From Chitinimonas sp. BJB300 (GTDB lineage: Bacteria > Pseudomonadota > Gammaproteobacteria > Burkholderiales > Chitinimonadaceae), in assembly GCF_002735695.1 (NCBI RefSeq), contig NZ_PDZH01000028.1:1-42594 (forward strand): a stretch of 42,594 nt of DNA, in the 5' to 3' direction. Shown piece by piece: positions 1 through 7,050 of the stretch (its first letter is position 1; the number at the start of each line of letters is the position of its first letter). Under the pieces are notes generated by a model, which ran no database searches, was not told the origin of the DNA, and saw only the letters and a list, made by a program, of their open reading frames with translations. The translations under genes were made by a program, and so were the position numbers.

Positions 1-204
1 GGTTTAGGGCTGGAAAGCAGGGAGGAAAAACAAAATGACATTATAATAATCATGCACTTATGCAGTGCTTTATCGTTTTCTGATAAGGCGCGGCAAGATA
101 GCACCAAACCCGCTGCCTTTCTCAGCAGGGTGCGCAATATATTCGTTTGAAGAAGACCAAATGACCGGAGTTATCCAGCACTGACAACCAGGAAATCAAC
201 GGCA

Positions 205-485
205 AGATGCGAGAAGGTCATCCTGGATGGCAAAGGCGATGACAGTGAGTACATCCGAGAACAGATCGAAGCACAATGTGCTCAAGCAGTGATACCCAGG
301 AGGCGCAACTCGGTGAAGGGCAATGTGGATCTGGACAGAGGGTGGTATCGCTCCGGCATCTGGTTGAAGACGCCTTTGCAGGGCTGAAGTATTACCGGGC
401 AGTGGCATTCCGGTTTGACCAGTTGAAGAGGATCGACGAGAGCATGGTTTCCATAGCCAGTGGTTTTTTATGGCTACCGATGTGA
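205..485 (+). pseudogene. IS5-family transposase, 3' remnant with frameshift
   Basis: Two adjacent frames together read as the C-terminal third of an IS5/IS427-type DDE transposase. From about 211 the frame gives residues resembling the 'DKGYDS' region, then IPRRRNSVKGN and DRGWYR. After about 349-353 the reading continues in another frame with RHLVEDAFAGLKYYRAVAF and ends ...SGFLWLPM at a TGA (483-485), the usual end of these transposases. The join is best explained by loss of one base in a former TAC codon. The N-terminal two thirds are missing. The bases just after the stop (cgtcaacagaccctac) resemble the terminal repeat of this IS group. It is not functional. Confidence 0.8.
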
Positions 486-554
486 AACGTCAACAGACCC
501 TACGCAAATATTTGATTAATTGCGGAGTTATTCGCCATTGGGATCATGGCAACT

Positions 555-911
555 CTATAAGCGCTCAAGGTCACCAACCAGCATATGGTTGGTAAAAGCG
601 ATCATCTTGGCATTGCCCTCTACAATGGCTTGCTGGTTGCCAGAAATCACCATGTTGACTTCATCACCCGGTGTGGTGAGTGCCAGTGCCTCGATATAGG
701 CGTTGGCAAGGTTTGCCGTTGGGATGCGGATCAATTCCAACGGCTCATTGAGCAGGACAATGTAGTAGCCCTGACGGGCTGCCTTGAAATGTGGAACAAA
801 ACCGATACGGCTCACCGTGCCGCTCACTTCCCAATCTTGCGCTATCAGACCGATCCGTTCTGCAATCCGCATCGCGCCGCTGAGGGATTGCGTGAGTACG
901 TTGTTACCCAT
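555..911 (-). CDS. Hypothetical protein, last gene of the T4SS operon
   Basis: A 118-aa soluble-looking protein without signal peptide or membrane segment. I do not recognise its family. The ATG at 909-911 has an AGGAG about 10 nt upstream and starts 7 nt after the stop of the preceding coiled-coil gene, so it is probably co-transcribed with the virB genes. The C-terminal half is mixed alpha/beta in character (ELIRIPTANLANAYIEAL). An accessory role in conjugation, such as regulation or assembly, is inferred from position only. No clear terminator follows; the decayed IS5-type fragment begins about 70 nt downstream on the other strand. Confidence 0.75.
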   Translation of the reverse strand: MGNNVLTQSLSGAMRIAERIGLIAQDWEVSGTVSRIGFVPHFKAARQGYYIVLLNEPLELIRIPTANLANAYIEALALTTPGDEVNMVISGNQQAIVEGNAKMIAFTNHMLVGDLERL

Positions 912-918
912 AAGAAAG

Positions 919-1326
919 TTACTCCTGGGGGAAATTCACCCAAGTTGGAACGCCAAGCTGTTGCAACGTTGGCGTTGGTGTAAGTTGAGGTTTGTGGAAT
1001 AGGGAATCCATCGCTTTAGTCTGCGTTGTTGCCTTTGTCAGCCCTATTTCCCGCGTGATCTCGTCAATATTCTTCAGGTGCAATCGGGCATTGTTTTGCA
1101 ACTGTCTGGCCGCCGCCGCGTCGCCAGCGGCAATCGCTTCCTCCATGGCTGCCCGTGCTCTTTCCGCCAGCTTTTGCTCTTCGATGATTTCGTTCTGCAA
1201 AATCTCGCGCCGTAACGTGTCGCGTTGCGACTGAATCACCGGATCAACCTGCAGTTTCGGCGCGATAGCCCAGGCATTAGCCGCAATGAGTGACAGGGCG
1301 ACAGCGTTAAGACAGTAATGGATCAA
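919..1326 (-). CDS. Secreted coiled-coil protein of the T4SS operon
   Basis: A 135-aa protein. The best start is the TTG at 1324-1326, inside the end of virB11 (20-nt overlap). It gives a Sec signal peptide (hydrophobic LNAVALSLIAANAWA, likely cut after AWA). The mature part is a charged helix-rich stretch (RREILQNEIIEEQKLAERA, EEAIAAGDAAAARQLQ) predicted to form a coiled coil, then a proline-containing tail. Overall it recalls small periplasmic accessory proteins, but I recognise no family. The overlap with virB11 argues for translational coupling. The start is uncertain because no ATG occurs in a sensible place and the ribosome-binding site is weak; an ATT just upstream cannot be excluded. 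Confidence 0.65.
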   Translation of the reverse strand: MIHYCLNAVALSLIAANAWAIAPKLQVDPVIQSQRDTLRREILQNEIIEEQKLAERARAAMEEAIAAGDAAAARQLQNNARLHLKNIDEITREIGLTKATTQTKAMDSLFHKPQLTPTPTLQQLGVPTWVNFPQE

Positions 1327-2305
1327 AATGTATCTCGCTGACAAAGCGTTCCCCGTTTCGATAGTCAAGTTGGACGATGATAGGAATGGCTTGTTTGACG
1401 AACGCGAGCATGAAATCGCGGTTTGCATTGGGCAGGGCTTCCAGCGCCAACATCGCCATACGCTCGTAAGCCATCTCACAGCTGTTGGCATGGATCGTGG
1501 TCACGGAACCATCATGGCCAGAAATGGCGCCGCTCAGAAAACTGTACGCTTCCGGTCCACGGATCTCGCCATAGATGATGCGATCGGGCCGCAGACGCAT
1601 ACAGGCACTCAGCAGATCATTCGCGTTGTATTTCGCGGCGTTCTGGCTACCGCGTGAGAAGAACAGCGGGGCGATATTCTCGTGCGGTAGCCGTAGCTCA
1701 GGCGAGTCCTCGATGGTTGCCAGCCGCTCGTGCAATGGGATGTATTTGAGCCAAGTGTTAATGAACGTGGTTTTGCCGGCATTGGTGCCAGCGGAAACCA
1801 GGATCGTCTGTCGTCCCTGGATGGCCTGCTTCAAAAACGCATGCCAGTCACCTGCCAGGTACAGCGTGCTCAGTGCTTCGCGTAGCTTTTCCTTTTTCTC
1901 GCCGAGTTGATTGACCGAACGGAAGGCACCTCGTTCGTCATACCAGCTCGGGGTCAGGTTCAGTATTGCTGGCTTACGAATCGACAGCAGAAAATAGTCT
2001 GCCTTGGTCGCCGGGGGCATCACGATCTGCACCCGGACACCATCGCCCAGGGTTGCACTCAGCAGTGGTTGTGTTTGACCCACAGACTGCTTGGTAAATT
2101 CGGCAATCAGATTGGCCAATTCAACCATCCAGCGCATGTCAGCGTTGACCTCGAATCGTTGCATCCCGCTGTGGCCGACCTTTTCCATCCAGTATTCGCC
2201 GGGTCGGTTGACGATGATCTCGTTCACATTTTCCGTATCGAGGGCATCGCTAAATGGGCGGAGATGGGTACGTAGTGCCGCATTGAATTGGTTTATGAAG
2301 GGCAT
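1307..2305 (-). CDS. virB11: VirB11 hexameric traffic ATPase
   Basis: A 332-aa protein of normal VirB11 length. VirB11 ATPases form cytoplasmic hexamers at the inner-membrane base of the type IV channel and power pilus assembly and substrate transfer. The Walker A loop reads AGTNAGKTTF (about residue 168). It is followed by an acidic Asp-box segment (ATIEDSPEL), MRLRPDRIIYGEIRGPEAY with the Walker B-like region, and the His box SVTTIHAN. The start ATG has AAGGA about 7 nt upstream. The gene lies 31 nt after virB10 and overlaps the next coiled-coil gene. All motifs are intact, so it should be active. Confidence 0.96.
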   Translation of the reverse strand: MPFINQFNAALRTHLRPFSDALDTENVNEIIVNRPGEYWMEKVGHSGMQRFEVNADMRWMVELANLIAEFTKQSVGQTQPLLSATLGDGVRVQIVMPPATKADYFLLSIRKPAILNLTPSWYDERGAFRSVNQLGEKKEKLREALSTLYLAGDWHAFLKQAIQGRQTILVSAGTNAGKTTFINTWLKYIPLHERLATIEDSPELRLPHENIAPLFFSRGSQNAAKYNANDLLSACMRLRPDRIIYGEIRGPEAYSFLSGAISGHDGSVTTIHANSCEMAYERMAMLALEALPNANRDFMLAFVKQAIPIIVQLDYRNGERFVSEIHFDPLLS

Positions 2306-2336
2306 CGCTCATCCTTGCGGATGCTGAGCACGGGAT

Positions 2337-3632
2337 TCATGGTGGGCCACTATCCTGCAGGACGTTGCTCAAATCCAGATCCAGCTGTAGAAACACTTTG
2401 ATACGCATACCTTGGTTCACGCTCAAAGTCGGCGGGATGTTCAGGTTGTTGGAGAGCGTCTGTTGCGCCGTATTGGCAAAGGACGATTGCACCTGAGCGG
2501 AATAGTGCGCTGCACCGCGGGATTCATTGTTACGACCTGAAGTGGCGGCACCGGCGCCAATGATCGATAGCGCGGCCGATGTCGACCAGATACGCCAGAA
2601 ATGATTGTCTACATGGGCAGGAATGCCTGCGCGACCCAGCGCGTCTGCTCCATCGGAGTGGATCATGGCGTCGATGCCCTGCGGCGTCACTGCCCGCAGC
2701 CAGACGATGTAGATCCTCACTTGCCCTGCCCGGATGGCAGCATTGCAAGTGCCGATCAGGCGCGTGCCCCAAGGTAGCAACTGACGGTCTCCCTTTTCGG
2801 CGTAAAGGGGTGAGGTGACCATCGCCCTGACAGAACCACAATTGTCGGATTGAATTGGTGTTTCCAGTACCGCATCAATCATCTTGCCTTGTAAGGCAGT
2901 GAATTCAAGATTCAGTAGCTTGCGAACACTGGCATTGGCAGGAAAACCTCCGGTCTGCATCTTGGCTGGTCTATTGCTACGTGATGTGTCGTCAGTTATC
3001 ACGCTTTCTTGCGCTGCCGGTATTACTGAGGGGGGCTGGCCTTGCGCGTAAAAGGGGGGCATGGGCGGGAAGTCGCCCTGGCCATAGCTTGCGTTGCCTT
3101 CCGTGGAGGCGCCGGCGGGCAAATCCAATTTGTCCCCTTCCGGGAAAATCGCGATCGCAGAGCGCAGGCGTGTCTCGCGTAGCAGCTGCGCCTTCTGTTG
3201 GGCTTCCCGCGCAGCCTGACTCGCTGCTTGATCCTGTGCTGCGCTATCCCCGCTGTATTGCGCATCAGGCATGCTACTGTCTGCCAGGGCAAGGTTGCGC
3301 TTGGGTGCAGGTAATTCGCCGACAGTCTCCAGTCTGCTCGCAGCAGTATGGCCGGCACGCAGGGGAGCGACAGCCGTCGTGCCTTCTGCAGGCGGATCGG
3401 GTAATACGACCTCCGCTTCCTTGGCGGCTTTTTTGTTTTCCTTCACTTCATCCAGGTACCACACACCCAGTAGCAAGCTGCCTACACCACCTATCCATAA
3501 CGCGTTGGAGAGCCAACTTCGACTGTCCTGTGGACGTCCCCGCTTTGCCTGGCCAGCTGGCCGAGAAGGTAACGCCTCCATTGCCGCTTCACGCTCATTC
3601 AGCGCGTTGTTCGATTCAGGGTTATCGGTCAT
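2337..3632 (-). CDS. virB10: VirB10 inner/outer-membrane bridging protein
   Basis: A 431-aa VirB10/TrbI-family protein. VirB10 spans the periplasm from an inner-membrane anchor to an outer-membrane channel and relays ATP energy. The start chosen (MTDNPESNN, ATG at 3630-3632) overlaps the end of virB9 by 11 nt; the frame is open further upstream but only inside virB9. Order of parts: short cytoplasmic tail, one membrane helix (about residues 36-55, WLSNALWIGGVGSLLLGVWYL), a long alanine/proline-rich periplasmic stretch, and the conserved beta-barrel C-terminus (LNLEFTALQGKMIDAVLETP, LPWGTRLIG, and a GAGAATSG segment at the usual antenna-helix position). Confidence 0.95.
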   Translation of the reverse strand: MTDNPESNNALNEREAAMEALPSRPAGQAKRGRPQDSRSWLSNALWIGGVGSLLLGVWYLDEVKENKKAAKEAEVVLPDPPAEGTTAVAPLRAGHTAASRLETVGELPAPKRNLALADSSMPDAQYSGDSAAQDQAASQAAREAQQKAQLLRETRLRSAIAIFPEGDKLDLPAGASTEGNASYGQGDFPPMPPFYAQGQPPSVIPAAQESVITDDTSRSNRPAKMQTGGFPANASVRKLLNLEFTALQGKMIDAVLETPIQSDNCGSVRAMVTSPLYAEKGDRQLLPWGTRLIGTCNAAIRAGQVRIYIVWLRAVTPQGIDAMIHSDGADALGRAGIPAHVDNHFWRIWSTSAALSIIGAGAATSGRNNESRGAAHYSAQVQSSFANTAQQTLSNNLNIPPTLSVNQGMRIKVFLQLDLDLSNVLQDSGPP

Positions 3633-4569
3633 GGCCTGCAACCCTTTGTGAGCGTTGGTCACGGCGTGGCATCGGGTGCATCTTTTGACGGAGTTTCCGC
3701 GACTCGTTGAAGACGCACAGCGCTTCATTGCCGATGCGCAGGATGAATTGGCTGGTCACATTCTTGGCAATGACATAGCGACGTCCGTCAGGCTCTACAT
3801 CCGCCAGAATCTCTTCTCCACCCGGCCCGACAATGAAGATGGCCGGCTTGTCCGCCCCCTCGGCGAATTGGAAGTAGGTAAATAAACCGTTGTCACAGAC
3901 CCGAACGAGCTCGATGTTGTAAGTACCGGCCACCGAATAATCACAGTTCCAGGCAGTGATCGGATCATTGGGCGTTGGGGGGCGCGTTGCATTGCCAGTC
4001 ACGGAGGCGCGAAGGCTCCCTTCCTGAATGAATGGCGGTTCGATATTTCCTTCCCCCAGCGCTAATGGTGCGGACTTACTTTGCTGCGCCTGGCTGGTTT
4101 CCGTCGGCAGGTCCACCCTCATCGCGGTGGGTAGCGCAACCGTTGGAAACTTGTCATGGATGAAGCGCAGGCCATAGGTTGCCGTCTTGGCCGAGGAATA
4201 TTGGACCTCGATGTAATACTTGCGGCGGTCGGTGACGATGGTGACGTTCGTTGAGGGAGATCGGCTGCCGTCGATGTTGCCCGCCTCTGATGGCTTGATG
4301 TGGACGGGTGAGCCAGGGACACCCTTCAAGGTAAAACTCTGCCACCCTATGGAGTCGCCGAGGGCGGTATAGCGGACGTTTTCCCCTTCCTCAATCTCGA
4401 CCGTCGCTGCCCGGCCAAAGGCGGCAAAGATCGTAAAGACGCGGTCTGAGGAATAGGCGCAGGACCGGATGCGGCCTTCTGCCGCGAGCGTGCACGCTTC
4501 GGCTGCGTCAACGGTCATCGCAGCTTGGCTGGCAACGACAGCGAACAGGTAGAGCGCCGGGAGTTTCAT
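3622..4569 (-). CDS. virB9: VirB9 periplasmic core-complex protein
   Basis: A 315-aa VirB9/CagX-family protein, part of the outer-membrane core complex with VirB7 and VirB10. The N-terminus is a signal peptide (MKLPALYLFAVVASQAAMTVDAA). Family signatures follow: VFTIFAAFGRAATVEIEEGE near the N-terminus, TNVTIVTDRRKYYIEV in the middle, and in the C-terminal domain YNIELVRVCDNGLFTYFQFAEGADKPAIF-like sequence followed by a VEPDGRRYVIAKN segment. The start ATG overlaps the virB8 stop (ATGA), which supports it. The tail beyond NESRKL is arginine-rich. The core is conserved and looks intact. Confidence 0.95.
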   Translation of the reverse strand: MKLPALYLFAVVASQAAMTVDAAEACTLAAEGRIRSCAYSSDRVFTIFAAFGRAATVEIEEGENVRYTALGDSIGWQSFTLKGVPGSPVHIKPSEAGNIDGSRSPSTNVTIVTDRRKYYIEVQYSSAKTATYGLRFIHDKFPTVALPTAMRVDLPTETSQAQQSKSAPLALGEGNIEPPFIQEGSLRASVTGNATRPPTPNDPITAWNCDYSVAGTYNIELVRVCDNGLFTYFQFAEGADKPAIFIVGPGGEEILADVEPDGRRYVIAKNVTSQFILRIGNEALCVFNESRKLRQKMHPMPRRDQRSQRVAGHDR

Positions 4570-5252
4570 CGATTCGGATCTTTGTCGACGCGGTAACGCT
4601 TGGATCGCCAGTTGAGGGGGTTGAGCAATGCCGTGGCATAGTCGAGCTTGCCGGATGCATAGGTGCTGCTGATGGTGGCCAGCTTGTACTGGCGCTGGCC
4701 GCGTTGCCCGTTGCCGAAATCGATGACGGTCGTGACAAAGCGGACTTGGATCGTGTTGGGATCGTCCGGCAAGGGCGTGACGGTGCCCAACTCGACTTCG
4801 ACACGGTATTTGTCCGCGAATTTGACGGCACGGCTGTTCTCGGCTTTTTCGTCTGCCTGGTATGACTGCCACGTTTGTTCGGATGACAGGGCATGGACCA
4901 AGGCATCGCGGTGAAGCTGGTCGGCTTTGTCCCAGGTTTCCCGCGCCATCACTAGGGTGCTTGCCCGCTCCATGGCAATTGCCTCGCGTTCGCTCGGGGT
5001 CAGGTCGTCCTTGGACCGGGGGTTACTGACGGATACGACGGTGCCGTTCCGGTAATCCATATGCAGGATGACGGGAATCACTTGTTCCATGGATCCGCGC
5101 ATGATCCAGGCAACAGCCAGCAGGCAGCAAAGGGAAGCCATGATGAGAAAGGCGATAAACCAACGGTTTCGATCTACGGCTGCCGCATTGTTGGTCGAGT
5201 AATCCCATTCACTCGCTTTGGGATCGTTCAGCACGGTTGGCTTAGGCATCAT
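4566..5252 (-). CDS. virB8: VirB8 inner-membrane assembly factor
   Basis: A 228-aa VirB8 protein: short cytoplasmic N-terminus, one membrane helix (about residues 30-50, WFIAFLIMASLCCLLAVAWI), then a periplasmic NTF2-like domain that acts as an assembly hub. Family-typical segments include VIPVILHMDYRNGTVV and, near the C-terminus, IQVRFVTTVIDFGNG. Two ATGs lie in tandem at the start (5250-5252 and 5247-5249). The gene begins 7 nt after the virB6 stop, leaving no room for a virB7 gene at its usual place. It ends in an ATGA overlap with virB9. Confidence 0.94.
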   Translation of the reverse strand: MMPKPTVLNDPKASEWDYSTNNAAAVDRNRWFIAFLIMASLCCLLAVAWIMRGSMEQVIPVILHMDYRNGTVVSVSNPRSKDDLTPSEREAIAMERASTLVMARETWDKADQLHRDALVHALSSEQTWQSYQADEKAENSRAVKFADKYRVEVELGTVTPLPDDPNTIQVRFVTTVIDFGNGQRGQRQYKLATISSTYASGKLDYATALLNPLNWRSKRYRVDKDPNR

Positions 5253-5258
5253 GGTGGG

Positions 5259-6212
5259 CTATCGCTTGGTCCGCTTGTACTTCAATGCATCCAATAGCTC
5301 CTGGTGCGCTCTGTTCTGGTGGCGCCTGGTACTGCTGGACCTTGCACCACGGGCAAGATTGGCCAGGGATCTGCCGGCTTTGGATAAGCCACCCCAAGCA
5401 CCCGTATCTGCTGCCATGCCATTGAAGAGGCGTGCGGCGATGCCACCAACCTTCCACAGCAAGCCGCAAATGACCGCCATCATCAAAAGCAAGGGGAGTA
5501 CACCGCCCTGCATCGCTTCCGGTGATAGTGCCTGCTCGGAGAACAGGGTTTCATCGGGAACGATGCGCTTGAACACGCGCAGGGAAATCGCGAGTACCCC
5601 AAAAGCCAGGATTTTCATGAAAAGAAAGCCCAGCAGGCTTTGCAGCCAGTTCATGAAAATGGCCCGGGTCATCTGGAATAGGAACATCGCGATAAAGATC
5701 GAACCAAAGGCAATCAGCATCGCAGACATGATCTTGGCTTCCAGAATGATGAAGATGGCCATGGCAGATTGAATCAGCGTGGCCAGGAACACGATGATCC
5801 CTAGGCCATATAAGGCGAAGTCATAGGTACCTGCTTTGGCAAAGATCGCGAAACAGGTATCCATGCCGCGATCAAAGAAGGCATCCAGACCCGCCCCGGC
5901 GCTATGGCTACCCAGAAAGACATGCAGAAATGCATCGTCGCCGTGGTTGGCGATGTCGTTGATATAGAGGAACCACTCCCACTGCGTGGCGCCCAGGGTG
6001 ACCAGACCGATCGTAAGCAGGGTGCGCATCGCCTCCGGGACGGGGGCTTGAATCTTGCCCGACTGCAGGCCGTATCCATAGAGCGCAATGAGGATGATGG
6101 CCATGCTGCGTATCCATGGCGTCACAATCACAGCGACCTGTCCCCAGGTTGTGGTGACAAAGTTCGCGAGTTCCACGTCGTAGGCGTGGATCACTACCGA
6201 AGGAAGCGACAT
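5259..6212 (-). CDS. virB6: VirB6 polytopic inner-membrane channel protein
   Basis: A 317-aa TrbL/VirB6-family protein that forms part of the inner-membrane translocation path. Start MSLPSVVIHAYD (ATG 6210-6212) follows the small lipoprotein stop by 11 nt; the frame continues upstream only through that lipoprotein in another reading. Several hydrophobic helices are visible: SMAIILIALYGYGL, LLTIGLVTLGA, LGIIVFLATLIQSAMAIFIILE, MLIAFGSIFIAMFLF, LLGFLFMKILAFGVLAIS and VLPLLLMMAVICGLLW. The aromatic/acidic loop WEWFLYINDIANHGDDAF is typical of the periplasmic loop of this family. The C-terminus is basic and cytoplasmic. Confidence 0.93.
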   Translation of the reverse strand: MSLPSVVIHAYDVELANFVTTTWGQVAVIVTPWIRSMAIILIALYGYGLQSGKIQAPVPEAMRTLLTIGLVTLGATQWEWFLYINDIANHGDDAFLHVFLGSHSAGAGLDAFFDRGMDTCFAIFAKAGTYDFALYGLGIIVFLATLIQSAMAIFIILEAKIMSAMLIAFGSIFIAMFLFQMTRAIFMNWLQSLLGFLFMKILAFGVLAISLRVFKRIVPDETLFSEQALSPEAMQGGVLPLLLMMAVICGLLWKVGGIAARLFNGMAADTGAWGGLSKAGRSLANLARGARSSSTRRHQNRAHQELLDALKYKRTKR

Positions 6213-6223
6213 GGCCGTCTTGC

Positions 6224-6364
6224 CTAGCTGTATACCGGCCCGTTGTTGGGTAAGGAGCGGCGAGCGCACGGTCCCCCGGCATCCGTACAGTTGACCGGCT
6301 TGGGGGGCTGGGTGGCACAGGCGTTCAGTATCAATACGCAGATGAACAGGAACAGGGGCTTCAT
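6224..6364 (-). CDS. Small lipoprotein between virB5 and virB6 (Eex- or VirB7-like)
   Basis: A 46-aa gene. The ATG (6362-6364) overlaps the virB5 stop as ATGA. The product starts MKPLFLFICVLILNACATQ, a type II signal peptide with lipobox LNAC, followed by a short mature part with two further cysteines and a proline-rich end. In IncN-type clusters the same place between the virB5 and virB6 homologues holds the entry-exclusion lipoprotein Eex. In other systems a lipoprotein of this size is VirB7, which stabilises VirB9. Since no virB7 lies between virB6 and virB8 here, this gene may supply that role. Sequence alone does not separate the two. Confidence 0.85.
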   Translation of the reverse strand: MKPLFLFICVLILNACATQPPKPVNCTDAGGPCARRSLPNNGPVYS

Positions 6365-7050
6365 TGCTGGCCACCTCGGTAAGAGAACGCCGGGTTGTAT
6401 TTGAAGTTGAGACGGCGATCGATCGTCGACTGGTTCTGATTGTTTAGCTCGGTTGCCTTCAGCTGATTCTGGATCACCTGCAGACGGCTGGAAGAGACCT
6501 GCACCATGGCAAGCTCGGCCTGCAACCGCGTGTTGAGATCCATGGCCGCTTTGATGTTGGGTGCCGACTCAATCTGGCCAGTTAGCGCCATGACGTTCCG
6601 TTGATGTTCACCCAGTACGGCATAGAGTTCGTCAGTGGCGGTAAAGGCGGCATGGGTATTGTCCTGGCTAAGCCGGATAGCAGATGATTGGCGATCGCCT
6701 TGTTGGAAGACATTTTTCTCGATGACCTGCAGCAGCCGGCGGTAGTAGTCGGCCTGGCGCATCTGGCCTTTGGAACGCTGTAGACTCACCACCTCACGCC
6801 AGGAGGGTGGCATTTGCTCTACCACCTTGTTGAGTTCCTGTTGTTTAAGGTTGCCCATCCCGTATGCGCCTTTGATGGCTTCATATTGCGAGCGCAGTAA
6901 GTTGACCTGCAGATAGGCCTGATAGAGCTGCTTGTAGAGTTGCGTATTGGCGGTCGCATCATAGACCGCTACGCCGGCTGCACTGGACTGGGCGAAAAGC
7001 CCGATCCCAATACCGATGGCGACAACAGCGCGATGCATAGGGAGTTTCAT
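6361..7050 (-). CDS. virB5: VirB5 minor pilin / pilus-tip protein
   Basis: A 229-aa VirB5-family protein placed at the tip of the T4SS pilus. Start MKLPMHRAVVAIGIG is chosen because its ATG overlaps the virB4 stop (ATGA) and has GGAG 9 nt upstream; an ATG 15 nt earlier is possible. The signal peptide ends near AQSSAAG. The mature protein is nearly all helix, with the family-typical PPSWREVVSLQRSKG region, NVFQQGDRQS and a C-terminal helix ending in a short NPAFSYRGGQQ tail. It overlaps the small lipoprotein gene downstream by 4 nt. Confidence 0.92.
   Translation of the reverse strand: MKLPMHRAVVAIGIGIGLFAQSSAAGVAVYDATANTQLYKQLYQAYLQVNLLRSQYEAIKGAYGMGNLKQQELNKVVEQMPPSWREVVSLQRSKGQMRQADYYRRLLQVIEKNVFQQGDRQSSAIRLSQDNTHAAFTATDELYAVLGEHQRNVMALTGQIESAPNIKAAMDLNTRLQAELAMVQVSSSRLQVIQNQLKATELNNQNQSTIDRRLNFKYNPAFSYRGGQQ

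Noticed and set aside
555-610. Hairpin accaacca/tggttggt as a terminator of the T4SS operon
   Set aside because: It lies inside the coding sequence of the last gene and has no T run on the proper side.
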